Under the pieces are notes generated by a model. It saw only the letters and a program-made list of their open reading frames with translations. It did no database searches and was not told where the DNA came from. Of a DNA stretch of 64,000 bases, positions 33,813 through 46,354 are shown piece after piece. Every line of letters begins with the position of its first letter. The first letter of the stretch is position 1. Position numbers and translations under genes: made by a program. This stretch comes from Pleurotus ostreatus/Saccharomyces cerevisiae fusant. Its lineage: Eukaryota; Opisthokonta. Location of the stretch: the NCBI GenBank assembly GCA_024196135.1, contig JAMQCK010000039.1:1-64000 (forward strand). Direction: 5' to 3'.

Positions 33813-34429
33813 ATTGCTGAATGCTCCTTTACACTTACCGCGTACCCGCCTTTATACCAGCATATTGCTGGGGCAGCGGCGGTGGCGCGCGGCCGGACGA
33901 TTGTCCTCGCCTTGACGGGACATTCGCTCTTCACTTGACGCCGCCCGTGGCTCTGCATCTAACACTCTTTGTAGCCTTACATCTGACGCACCTTCCAGAA
34001 TGTCCTCTGGCTTTCCTGGAAAGACGATCCTATACAACCTCGGGTCCTCAGATCGACGTCAGCCTCCCGGTCCTGTTGCGCCGCCGGCAGTGACTGAATA
34101 AGTGAGTACACCATCGGTCGGGCGTCCTGTAGGCCGACTCACTAGAGGTCTAGGTATCCGCCGGTCAAGGTTCACTCGAGACTCGAGGGTTAGCATCGTC
34201 ATTCACCTCCGTGCGGCGTTGACAGGAAGGGTAAAGAGGAAAATCAACCTAAACGAGGGTGTTGATTTGCAAAGCGCCCCAAGCGGCAACTGGCACTGTA
34301 GCTTGCGGCGTCGGGCGCTTGAAGATTACTCTCGATGCGATACACGATTATCCAGGTGCGGCGTCGTAGGGAATGTCAGTCTAATCCATTCCAGACATAC
34401 AATGTGGCGCGAAATATGCAAGAACGGTC
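33813..34429. other. intergenic: NmrA-like promoter and 3' flank of unknown gene
   Basis: A TATAAAGG element (33849-33856, minus strand) serves the NmrA-like gene. The remaining about 550 bp show no gene-like structure. Confidence 0.55.
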
Positions 34430-35818
34430 TCAATCGCGATCCAGCTCGGTGAGGCAGGAAATCGTGCGAGAGCGCTTAAGATACCAGCTATCCGAGTGCT
34501 TCTGCGCGGGAGTGTAGGGATCCTGAGCGGAAAGGGAGTTCATGAGGGCAATGTTGGCAGAAGGCAGACACGTACGGGTCGCAGCTTGGCCACAAGCGCA
34601 AGCCTTTTCTCCAACTTTTCCTTCAGCACCCCATTCGGGTTCTGCATGATATTCCCCGGTCAGCAGGATCACAATAGGATAACGGTCCGACATACCATCC
34701 TATGCATTACATCCCGTAGCCTGAACTCTTCCAAATACAACAGCGCCATCTCCCGCGAGCGCGCCTTGAACTCGTACCCCTTCTTGTGGCGCCGCCGCTC
34801 CTCCTGCAGATCCAGATACCGATGCCAATTCACCCATCGCGCGTACTCCTCTTCCTCCACGATTGGGTGCATGGTCCCGGCATGCAGGGCAGCCCAGGAT
34901 TCGCGGCTCTAGCCCAAGGACGGCGTTAGCGATCACACGAGCCACGGACGGCAGAGATCACCTTCGAATGTTCCCCCGCCGACGCATGCGACAGCGTATC
35001 CGAGATATGGCGCTCGCGCGTGCTCAGCTCAATAGAGTACTCCAGCCCAACCCATTCTTCCGAATCGTCGGCGACAGCAGGCGTAGAAGCGGCGGAGGAA
35101 GTCGGAAAACCCGAGAAGTCATCGGCGGGAGGCTCTTCATTCTGAGAGATCGTTAGTACGCCGATCATTGATATGTCACGGACGGGAAGAGGTCCAACAC
35201 CAGACGAACAGCCACAACAGGCAGCACGTCCAAGGCGGATGGATGGGGAGAGCTACTCACGATGCGGCGTTCCGGCTTCTTGCCTTCCCTAACTTCGGGC
35301 GAGTGAAAAGGAGGGGAGCCGTCGTCGTAAGAATCGCCCAGACCAGAATGTGCGGAGGAACGGAGCGAGTCGAAGGAGTAAGACTCGTTGTTCGCGATGT
35401 CGGGAGTCAGAGGTGGCGTCAGATCGAGGTCAGAGCCTGAGGAGGCAGAGCTTGAATGAGCAGGCGGCCGTGACGAGGTGATAAAAGGCGTTGCTTTGAG
35501 CGGCGGGTTTCTCGCAGACGTGAGAACAAGACCTTTGCCGATGCGTGAGTTACGAGGTTCAAATAAGGACGAAAGCCGGCGATTGGACGACAAGGAGTGT
35601 TGCTGGTCGCCAGGTCCGAAGTCATCAAAGTATTCCTCGCGCTGAGGGGAGTAGGGTGAGGCTTTCGTAAAGATCGAGGCGAGTGTGTTCAGGGCGAGAC
35701 CGTTGATGCTGCGAATGCGTGCGAACAGACCAGCAGAGTTAGGATCGGCAGGAGAGTTGCGGTGCTCGGTGCCAGCATGATGTCCTTCGCGTTCCAATGA
35801 ATATCTGGCGGGGGTCAT
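34430..35818 (-). CDS. protein of unknown function, 369 aa
   Basis: There are five exons, 35818-35261, 35141-34962, 34908-34696, 34641-34576 and 34522-34430; all exon lengths are multiples of three (1110 nt). The first about 250 residues are Ser/Pro/Asp-rich and probably disordered (SSASSGSDLDLTPPLTPDIA, SYDDGSPPFHSPE). The C-terminal about 120 residues are a compact, charged helical region: SEEWVGLEYSIELSTRERHI, HPIVEEEEYARWVNWHRYLD, LQEERRRHKKGYEF and EMALLYLEEFRLRDVMHRM. I do not recognise the domain; the conserved-looking helical block suggests a basidiomycete-specific protein. All introns being phase 0 is unusual and makes each exon skippable without frameshift. Confidence 0.72.
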
Positions 35819-36125
35819 CTCGTTTGTCTGTGTGTTCGCTGAGTGGGCGAGGTCAAAAGTTCGAAGATGGCGGTCAAGAACAAGGTGATGGCAAGCTACG
35901 TCATCGCGCGGGACTCCCGCGACGCGTCCGTCACGTGGTTCTCACGCCTTGCCACGTGGTGCCAGGCAAACCAAAAGTGGAAAAACAAGAATAATGTGAA
36001 GTCGAGACAGCAAGGGCATTGCGAGTAGATTATGTTGGTGATAGGGGGAAGGACGTACATCTAGGCTACATGTCCGAAATGCGAAGCTACAACTAGGGGG
36101 AGCAAACAAGAGGTCTCGCCTTCGG
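35819..36125. other. intergenic: promoter of unknown gene and Ncs6 3' flank
   Basis: Contains CACGTGG strings near 35933 and 35954, two E-box-like elements about 115-135 bp upstream of the unknown gene's start. No gene was recognised. Confidence 0.5.
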
Positions 36126-37524
36126 TCACGAAGGCGTTTCAACGGCGACCGCAGCATGCCCTGAAGGTGGCTTGAAGAAGGGTATAGTGCGAATATTCTC
36201 TGGCGCGGGTCCACTTGCTTCGAGTTGCTTGCGCCCTCTGTCGGTCTGAAGTACGACGGGTGAATAGACTGAATCAGGAAGGATATATGGATAACGCACA
36301 ATCCCCGAGCTGGCCATCCCGCGCTCCAAGCCCTCGAGCAGCGTACATGCCTTGCAGAGGTCGTTGCTGGACATATAGCCGCAGCGCTTACAGGTCTCTA
36401 TACGTGCATGTCAGCTCCACTTTAAAACGAGCGCCTGAGAGGTATATAACACGCACGCTGGCTCTTCTGTGTCGCCTTCACCTCCTCGCGGATTTCGAAG
36501 GCCTCGCCAGAGTGTATGATATCGATGATAGCACTGGGTCGCGCGGCCTCGAGGTCCTTGAGGAAGACGCGGGCATGACCACGGTATGCGTCGGGAGAGT
36601 AAATACATTCTGTCGAAAAGTAGTCGAGCTTCTTGAAGTAGGCGTACCTGGTCGGAGGCAGGTAAAGATAAGCACAGTGACTTGGCGAATGGATGGAGGG
36701 GAGAGCTCACATGACGATCTCCTTCTCGTACGCATACTTGAAAGGCTTAGATCGCTTGATGGTGTCCTCACCCTGGGTGCAGATCGACGTGCACCGTCCC
36801 AGGCGTGCAATGTCGCCACGCATAACTAGTTCTTCCCATTAGCACACGCTTGACTCGTTACCACGAGGCCACGCACTATTCATAAGCACCGTCTCCGCTA
36901 TATCGTCCGCATTATGCCCGGTGACGATATGGTCGACGTCGAGCATTGCGGCCCCGCGATCGAGCGCCTGCCGCCTGAAGACGCCACAGAAGGTACAGTT
37001 GTTCCTCTTGCCGACCTGAGAGACGATGCGGTCCATTGTCCAGCCGTACAGCTCGTCGTAGGAAAGGATCTTCAGCGGCATATCGTACTGCTGCTGATTT
37101 CGCTTGACTGTCTGAAGGATGGTCTGTCAGAGAAGTACTAATTCGCACGACTGTGCAGACGCACCTCCAACGAATCATCCCGATACCCCGTAATCCCCTC
37201 GTCGATCGAGAGCAGGAAGAGATCCAGCCCATAATCATACCGCTCATTCAGCGTCTTCAACACATACGCCAACACTGTCGAATCTGCCGCATTCAGTCAG
37301 CTACACTCCTTCCCTCCCATAGCAATCACGAACGCACCCTTCCCCCCAGACGCCCCAATCGCTACCCGGTCCCCCCTCTGGAACAGCCTTGCGTCCACGA
37401 TCGTATTATGCACCTCCGTCTCAAACACATAGAAAAAGCAGTCCTTGCAGATCTGCTGTCCCGTCTTCGGCCGCCTCAGGATCGCCTTCGCGGCCTTGCA
37501 TAGCGCGCAGGACTTGGGCGCCAT
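36126..37524 (-). CDS. NCS6: cytoplasmic tRNA 2-thiolation protein Ncs6/Ctu1, 354 aa
   Basis: There are seven exons: 37524-37338, 37283-37165, 37111-36877, 36825-36711, 36647-36457, 36397-36300 and 36245-36126 (1065 nt). Motifs include the N-terminal zinc finger [24 protein letters not shown] (shown here only as its CxxC ends, residues 6-9 and 26-29). The PP-loop is SGGKDST, split by intron 1. [23 protein letters not shown] and a C-terminal zinc finger [16 protein letters not shown] follow. The enzyme adenylates U34 and, with Ncs2, adds sulphur from Urm1 to give mcm5s2U in tRNA-Lys, -Glu and -Gln. Length equals the family norm (yeast 359). It is divergently paired with Tad2, another wobble-base enzyme. 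Confidence 0.96.
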
Positions 37525-37743
37525 GCCTTTGCTTTTGATGAATGTGGGGGATGCGGTGTGTGGAAGTCCAGGAAAGACATTAGCGCCCGTGTGGCGCGCC
37601 GGGGCGATTCCGGCCCGGGGTGGCGATCGCCGGGAAAAATCAACTTGTCACGCGTGACGGCGCCGCATCTGTTGAATTCCGACCTCGAGCAAGCCGAGGG
37701 TGGACATCGCGCGATTGAGAACACAGACGGAACATTGATATCG
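37525..37743. promoter_or_regulatory. divergent promoter Ncs6 / Tad2 with 12-bp palindrome
   Basis: Start codons are 219 bp apart. The perfect palindrome GTCACGCGTGAC lies at 37647-37658, nearly central. It contains an ACGCGT core (MluI-box-like) flanked by TGAC half-sites. The same 12-mer occurs in the coilin-like/Sec63 promoter. Confidence 0.6.
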
Positions 37744-38532
<789 letters not shown>

Positions 38533-38950
38533 ACCTGCGTTCTTAGTGCCTCCCGTTGACACCCAACATGACTTGCCTCGGCGGGGCCTATGGAGAACCT
38601 TCTACGGCTTTCTCTTGCAATACACAACGTCCCTCTGCGATACACAACACATAGACGCCGATCCAAAAGGTTCACCATGCATAGCCACGGACGGGCAATA
38701 TGCAGCTTCGACCTCCGCCGGTGATACCGTATACCCTGCGCCGTCGCGGCGTCTCTCGATACTGGCTTCTCATCGTCAACGCCGCCGAGCACGACGATCT
38801 AGCGCGCACGCCGCCGATGCGTAGATCCCGAGATGCGGCGCCTCGCGGCTCGACAAAAGGACGCTCTGCGCTCGAATTCTCTCTACTTCCCTATCGACCC
38901 CTGCACCACCATTTGACTTCACTCGCTTCCCTTCACTTGCTACTCTCGAC
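38533..38950. other. intergenic: Tad2 3' flank and NmrA-like promoter
   Basis: No gene was recognised. The last about 100 bp before 38951 are pyrimidine-rich (CT-rich tracts), typical of basidiomycete core promoters and 5' leaders. Confidence 0.55.
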
Positions 38951-40264
38951 ATGCCCGACTCCCCAACCCTCAAACCTATGAAGAAGCTCATCCTCGTCAT
39001 CGGGGCGACCGGCGCTCAAGGCAGTCATGTCGCCCAAAAGCTCTTGGAGCCTTCCAAAGACGGCCTACCCTCTCCCTACGCCATCCGCGCCTTGACGCGC
39101 GACCGCACCCATCGCCGAGCCCGCGATTTGGAGGCCAAAGGAGTGGAGATCATGGAAGGTGAGAACGCGCATTGCTCCACGCTCTATTCGCCGTCCTGAC
39201 CAAAATATATATGAGGCTCAGTCGAAGACCTCTCGGTCATCGCCCGCGCCCTCCAAGGCTGCTACGGCGCCTTCGTCAACCTCGACACCTACGCCCTCGG
39301 CGCAGAGGGCGAGATCCAAGTCGCGATCCGCATCTACGAAGAAACCTGCCGCACACCGGGCTTTCAACACCTCATTTGGAGTGGTTTGGATTATGGGAGC
39401 AAGGTGAGGCTCGTATTCGGGGACCGAAGAAGGGTTCGAAAATGCTGACCATGCTTTTTACAGCTTGGGAACTTCAACCTTAAGTACGCGTGCGAGCAAC
39501 AGGATGCGAAAGGGATCGTGACCGACTTTTTGCGCGGGCAACCCGAAAGGAATCCGATGTGGACCGCGTTGATTTCCGGAGTGTACATGGAAATGCTGAA
39601 CACGGTCAGTTATACGCCTTCCATCTTTTCGCACAACGCATCCAAATAAAACTAACCACCCTTTCCACAGCCCGTCTGCGGCCCCCTTCATCGCACGCCG
39701 GACGGCACCACCGTCTTCGCCCTCCCACTCGGCGCCGGCTCTATGCCCATGATCGCCCTCACCGACCTTGCCTGGTGGGCTCGCTTCGCGCTCGACAATC
39801 CCGCGCTTTCAGCCGGCAAGGAACTATGCATCGCCAGCGACATGGTCTCCGGAGATCGTCTCGCACGCGCATTCGCCCAGATCTCGGAACAGCCGGCGGT
39901 ATATCTGCCCCTCAGCCTGGACGAGTGGTTCAAGTGCATGGAGAGCACGGATGCGCCGCTTGTACACGGATCGGGAGCGCTCGACGGGACGAATGTTACG
40001 ACGATCCGCGGATGCTTCACGGGTTTCTGGAATCTGTGGCACGATGATGTGGTGAAGAAGGATATGGAGTGGGTGCTGAAGGTGCACCCAGGAACGCTCT
40101 CGCTTGAGAAGTGGATGAAGACGACTGGGCACTCGGCCTCCTACAAGAAGGACGTGCTGAAGAACGTGGAGGATGGGAAGGGCAGGATTCAGGTCAATTG
40201 GCACCGGGCGATGGAGGTGATAGATGCGCATCTTGAGAAGGCAAGGAATTTGAGCGAGAGGTAG
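38951..40264 (+). CDS. NmrA-like NAD(P)-binding protein, 374 aa
   Basis: There are four exons, 38951-39158, 39222-39403, 39464-39604 and 39671-40264 (1125 nt). The nucleotide-binding loop is VIGATGAQGSHVAQKLL. Family landmarks are GCYGAFVNLDTYALGAEGEI, LIWSGLDYGSKLGNF, ISGVYMEMLNTPVCG and PMIALTDLAWWARFALDN. It is paralogous to the minus-strand gene at 32520-33812: the same block order, the same junctions after YGSK and after the MEMLN-T/Y segment, and a similar C-terminus (SGFWCLW/TGFWNLW, DMEWV, VHPGT). An atypical-SDR regulator or reductase is likely; the ligand is unknown. Confidence 0.88.
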
Positions 40265-40704
40265 ATCCACTTGGGGTTGAGTCAACCCATCTCGCGCCAG
40301 CACAGGTTACATGTACACTTTGTCAGTTCACGCGAGCGCTATGTAGTCGTACCGTATACTATATGTACCAATCCATCTAAACGCGCTGAACGCACGCACA
40401 GAACCGCGAGACAGAAAGCATAACATATACAAGTAAATTATATCAAGCGGGGATATAAGAATGAAAGAACGTATAGGACATCCGAACCTGAAGCGTCCCC
40501 AACGAGTGTGATGACACGACGGCGAGCAGCGTGTGTCGTACATCAGTCGAGTCGAACGAGTGATAATCCCCATTGCATAAATTCCAAGGCTAGGAAGGGC
40601 CTGTGGTGCTCCGCGATTAATCCAAACAACATAGCGAGAAACGGAAAGTGATAGATCAAGGTCGTAAATAGATGGTCAACGTCGTGAGGTCATGGTGGGC
40701 ACTG
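40265..40704. other. intergenic between convergent NmrA-like and kinesin genes
   Basis: This is 440 bp of AT-richer DNA containing both 3' flanks. No gene was recognised. Confidence 0.6.
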
Positions 40705-43700
40705 TCATGAGGGTAGGCGCGTCGGGTCCAATTTTGATGTCCAGGACTGCAGCTCCTTGAGGTTAGGTGCTGCCAGGGCATGCGAATTGGACGCCGTGAA
40801 CAGCGTGAAGGAGTATGGTTTCTGCAAAAAGAGATCGTCAGGAATAGTCACGAACACCAAGGACACACGACACTTACCCCAAGTAAGGCCTCCTTCGCAG
40901 GGTCTGCCTCGACATTGACGCCGGAGAGGCTGACAATGCCGACTTCTTCCAGCTCGTTCGAGCTTGTGTAGATGTGCAGGTATGGTCTTCTAAGCACAAA
41001 CCACCGTTTCTCCCACTGGCCCTGGACGGCGTCCGTAAGGATGTTGAGGTAGCCCTTCTTTGTAGCGCCATCGCTAAGAGTACGTCAGCCATGTTTGGGA
41101 TGCGCTTACTAGAGAGTACATACGTCCGTGGGATAAGCTTAGTCTCCGACACGAGCTTCAAGCCATCGAGGGACTCATCGTACTTTTTGGACGTTTGGGA
41201 CGCGTCGTCGTCGTCGCGGGGATCTTGGCTGAGCACGATCTTTGAAATTGTCAGCACGATGGCAGAGGCAACCCAAGTTGCACTGCTCACCTCGCCCTTG
41301 TGACCAAATTGTCGTTGCCATAACTCGACCGACTTCCGTATCAAGTCATCCGCTCGCCAGGCCAGCGAATCCGCTTGAACAGGACGATTGGGCAGCGTCG
41401 CAAGGATGACACGGATGGCCTGCACATCCGCCGCTCGCCTCTCGGTAGACACCAAGCGATAGTAGTCCTCCACGACCGAGATGCCCCGCGGTCGCCACGT
41501 CGTAAGCGCCTCCTCTCCCCGCACGTACTTCTCCGACGTGTCTAGTCGCCAGAGGTCCTTGGCTGATCGCGTCAAGGGAGGCGACAGGCGCACGTTGAAG
41601 AGGTTACTCGTCTTCGACAGCACCTTGCTCGACCCCAAGAAGGAGAGGAACCTCGATGGCGGGCGCGCGTCGCGGGTCTGCATCGTGATGGCGATGTCCA
41701 TGTCGAAGTTGACCGGCTCCGCGCAAGTGTCTACCGCCACCGACCACTGCAGGCGCAACAATATTCGCTGGCTCGACGACGTCACGCGGTTCAGCAGTGT
41801 CGAGTTGTGAATGCTCGAGTCCCAAAGCGCCTCGCCGACTAACATGCCTGTGCCGTCCGGCCTAAACTCCACATGCTGATCCGCGAGTAAAGGTAGCGTG
41901 ACCAATGCCTTCGACGTCGATTCGTGGACGCGCCCTCTGCCGTCCAGCAGGCGAACATTGCCAACGCGGATTTTGGTGAACTCCAGCCAAGGGAGCTGCT
42001 GGCCAGAATTCGAAGCAAGCGAGAGCTTGATCCGCCGCTGCAAGCCCTGGTGCAGGCAGAACGACCCTGGGTCGAGAGCGTTCTGCGCGACTACAGGGAC
42101 AGGCGCGTACTGGCCGTCCGGAGCCAGCTCGCAGACCTGCACCCATGCAACGACATCGTGCTGCTGTTGCACCACAAAGTCGTTCTCCGAGCGACGCATG
42201 AGGGGCAAGCCCGAGCCAGATCGCGAGTCTGAGGACGACGAGGGTGTCGCAGAGCCGGACGTCGAAGGATAGTGCCTCTGTTCACGCATCTCGTCCCAGC
42301 GCTCGAGGCGCTCAACGTAGGTTGGCCGTACAGAGGCGAAGAACTCGATGGGCGCATATCCTGTCCTCAGGTGCGTAAGGGTCTTCGAGGTGGCGACGAT
42401 GGAGAAGCTTCTCCTGAACTTGAGGTCCGACAGGGAGTTGTCGTCCAAGTCGATGGCATTCGAGGGGAACACCTCCTCGGCTGTGATAGCCGGGCCCACA
42501 AAGGATGATAGGCGAACCTGCAGGTGCACCGCAGAGAAGTCGATCGACGAAAGGCCCTTGACGTTGTCGACAGTGACAAAGAAGCTGAGCTTGGTACCCG
42601 GAGGCACAGTGCCAGGAACAGGCGAGGACGACCGCCCATTTGTCCCGTTGCTATATCTTGGCGAAACAACAACGTTGACCAGCTTGATATCGATCCTGCA
42701 CGACCCGATCGCCTCGGACGTGTAACGACAGAATATGGGGACGGCGGAGGTGGATGACAGTCGTCGAGATAACGGCGCGAGAGACACGAGTGCATTGCCA
42801 ATGAATGAGTATTCCGGGGGTGGTGAGTCGTAGAACGGTTCGTCAGACGAGAAGTGTTGCGTGTAGGAAGGTCGGTCGATGTACGTCGTGAGGTTTCGCA
42901 TGCGTTGTATTTGCTGCTGCATGCGATCTAGCGACCAACAGTAGATGGCGTTGTGCCTACTGTCCAGGACCTTCACCGCCACTGTCGGCTGCGTCGACGA
43001 CGTCAGCCTCGGGTCAGACACATCGCCGAACTGGTCTAAGCCAGCGATGGTGTCGACCGCGGACGCCGGTGCAGCCAACGATCCGCCCGCCGAGATGGTG
43101 AAGTTGTAGGTGACGTCCTTGCCCAGCTCCTTACTGTGAAACTGTCAGTGGGTGAAAGGTATAGACAAGGATGGTACCATACCTGATGATATTGGCCTCC
43201 TTTACAAGAACAGCATTCGACAAGACGACCTCTGCCATAGAGAACGACCTATGCGCCCGCCACTTATCCAACACCTTCCTGATCAACCTCAACTGCCGTG
43301 CCGAATAAATGACCGGCTCGAACTCCATCGCCTCTGTATCCGTCTCCCCTCTCGCCCGCGCGTCAATTAGCCGCTTCATCTGCATTTTCACCAAACGCAG
43401 CTGATGCTCCATATGATCCTTCTCAACCTTCAGGTCTTCCGCCTCCGGGTCCGGCGACATAGTCATCAGCCGGTTCTCCAGGTGGTTCTGCGCCTCCCTG
43501 AGGTTACCGTCGACCTCCGGCGATCCCAGGCTCGGTGTGACCTCCACGCTCGTGTCGTCCGTCGCGTCACTGGAGAATGGTCGCCCGGGATCGCTCCAGA
43601 TGTCGTCGGGCTGACTGAGGCTCATGCTACTATCCGGGCGCGGTTTCGATACGTGGTCGCGCATGGTCTTGACCTTCGTGATCTTCTCGAACAACTTGTT

Positions 43701-46354
43701 GAGGTCCTCATCGGGCAGACTGTCGAGCGCGGGGTCCAGTCCTAGACGCGCAAAGGCAGCCTCTCGCTTCGCGAAATTCCAGTCGACGTCCACGGCATCA
43801 TTCGACGAGACGGATGTCGCGCCATCAGCGCCATTGGCTTGAGCCTCCAGGTCCGCTGCAGATATGCTTTGCGAGAGCTGATGCTTCTGAGCAGCGCGGT
43901 CCCGAAGTTTGCGAACCTCTTCGGGGTTGTTGAAGCGGAAGACGTGGTTGTCGCCTGTCGCCGAGAATGAGTACACTGTCCCATAGATCTAGCAGCTACG
44001 ATCGTACCGAGAATGATACGGTAGCCAGAGCGAAGCTTGTAGCCCTGGCCGGGCGCGATTTGCTTGCCGTTCAAGAACGTGACACTGTCCGGCATGGCAT
44101 GCAGATGAACCTTGCCATCGTCGTTCTGGAAGTAACAGTGCTCCTCCATGATGTTCTCGCCACTGAGACGGATAGCAGCAGGCTTCTCGCTGTCCAGTCG
44201 ACCGACCTAAAAGCGATTATGAGCAAAAGCTTGACAAATTTGGGACACGCAACGCACCATGGTTTGCCCTGGCTTAAGCTGGTAGATCAAACACTCGCTC
44301 ATAAGAGGATCCTCATTCTGCAGGAGAAGTCAGAATATTATATCGGCACCCCAGGGTAAGAAGACTCACCAAGTTGACCAAATGAGGCATCTATATATGG
44401 TCGTCAGCACTGACGCATCCCGCTAGCAGAATGGCAAGTACCTTCTTCGGCGTATGCACGCCCACCAAGTTCTTCTCCACCGTAATCCCCAACTCCTCCA
44501 ACGCCTGCTCCCGCTCCTTCTGCACCGCCTGCGTCCTTTCCATCTTTTCCTCCCACGTCTCGTTCAAGCTCTGCATCAGCTTCTCGCTCGTCTCCATCTG
44601 CTCCTGCAGCTGCGCCTTCGTCACTGTCCTAAGCTCGCCCTCCTTCGTCTGGTACGTGACCTTCTGCTGCTCCGGCGGCACCGTCGGGTCGAATGTCGCC
44701 TCGCTCGACGCGCCCTGCACGCGCGCGCGCAGCATCTCGAGCTCCTCCTTCAGCTCACGCACGAGTTTGGCGTTCGGGTCCTCGTTGATCACGGCCTTGT
44801 TCTTGATCTTCTTGGCTTGGTCGGCGTAGCGGAGTGTACTGAGGGTCTCCTCGTAGTCTGCGGGGGCGATGGCGGCGATCATGGCCGTCTTGGAGTTACC
44901 ACCAAGCGAGTCTTTCAGCAGCCAGGTTAGGACCTGCAGCAATTCGGTGAGTGAGGGTCTTGCATCGAGCTAGAGAGGTACTGACGGAGTCACGATAAGG
45001 AATGAAGTCCTCCGCTTTGCCCTTCTTGCCCTTCTTCGCTGGCGCACCCGCATGCTCTCCAGCTGAAGCGAGCGCAGCAATGACTTTACCAAGAGTGGTC
45101 AAAGACTTGTTGATGTTCGCTCCTTCCTTGAGACGCTGGCCCGTTGCTCCTGTCGAGTTGGCACGTTCGGAACCGGCCAAATCAATCAAGCTGCCGTATG
45201 TCAGCCAACACTCCTGCTATATGCGCTCGCCACTTACTTGATGCGCGAGACCTTCTCCGTGTCCATGTTCGTCTCGACATCATGCCTCTTCGTGGTAAGC
45301 AGCAGCGTGAACACAGCGTGGGAACGCGAGGACCTGTAGAGATGTCAAGTGGCGCGAAAGCATATCGCAAGCTACACGCACGTCTCGTTCATGTTTGTCG
45401 CGGCGACTGTTCGGGCCTTGTTACCCTCGTCCATGAGCGTCATCATTTCCTCGTAGCTGTTCACCATGAGCTTGGACAGGTCCTCGACGTATGGACCGAG
45501 GCTAGGGTGTTCTCGCACACGGAGGTTGCCCGTGTTCTTGGGGTTGAGAAGATCGCGTACTTTCTCGTTGTAAATCTGCAAGAGTGTCAATCAGAGCTCT
45601 TTGGTATGAGGTAGGTACACACGCACCTCGATGTACGATACTTCGACAGTAAAGTCGATATTGGGATCGGCGGCCTTGCGCGAAGCGACGCGCTCGAACA
45701 GCTCCATACATGTCTGGGGGATGATACCCTTATCGGGACCGTCTGAAGGGGTGTTCAGGAGGAGGGGAGTGGCGCAGAGAATGCATACATACAGCCCATC
45801 ATACTGAATGAGCACGTCAGCAAGTGCCTCAATCAAAGTAGCAAGCCACGCACCTATAAGACTTGCCGGATCCTTCCTCGCGTCAGAGCAAATCTAATCT
45901 CTACTCGAGGCAACACACCTGTCTGTCCGTCTACCCGCCTGTCAATCACACGCAAAGTCACGCCAGCACACTCACTCACAAGCCATGATACAAGTATTGA
46001 AGCCTGCAAATCCGTGGTCCAGCAGCTCCCTCCCCAGATCATCGAACAGCGTCTTCTGCGAGCAGTACCCCGGCTCGTCGCGCGGGCCCGCGCTCCAGTA
46101 ACTCTTGTCGAAGCTGAACGCCATCGTCTTGCGCTCCGTCGCGCGCTTGGTGTCCTGCGACGAGCCGGCCTCTGGCGGATCGAGGAACGTCTGGTTCCCC
46201 TGCATGCGGATGAGCGGCTTCGCGCCGCGGGCAAGCTCTGCGCGCGGGGATCAGCATATGGGCCCATGCACGCTCTGCGGAGACGCGCACCTCTCGAGTT
46301 CAGCGGCCTACACCGCACGACGACCTTGATATTCCCATCGCCACCGTCTGACAT
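40705..46354 (-). CDS. kinesin-3 motor, Unc104/KIF1 type, 1596 aa
   Basis: The model has eighteen exons: 46354-46291, 46237-45980, 45930-45919 (12 nt), 45872-45854 (19 nt), 45803-45793 (11 nt), 45742-45627, 45575-45382, 45333-45238, 45190-44986, 44933-44442, 44390-44370 (21 nt), 44317-44258, 44206-44008, 43954-43183, 43133-41291, 41239-41124, 41073-40878 and 40821-40705 (4791 nt). The motor domain (about 1-360) has YGQTGSGKSYSMMG, NMNETSSRSH and DLAGSE. A coiled coil, an FHA domain (about 497-600, with [18 protein letters not shown] and HVFRFNNP), a KIF1B-like middle, a DUF3694-like part and a C-terminal PH domain (KKGYLNIL...[13 protein letters not shown]) follow. It carries early endosomes and vesicles toward microtubule plus ends. 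The exon order restores every kinesin signature in frame. Confidence 0.95.

Noticed and set aside
40874..43078. Separate 734-codon gene on the minus strand
   Set aside because: Its start lies inside a kinesin exon, and reading from 43133 joins in phase with the upstream ANIIS block, so it is the 3' half of the kinesin gene.
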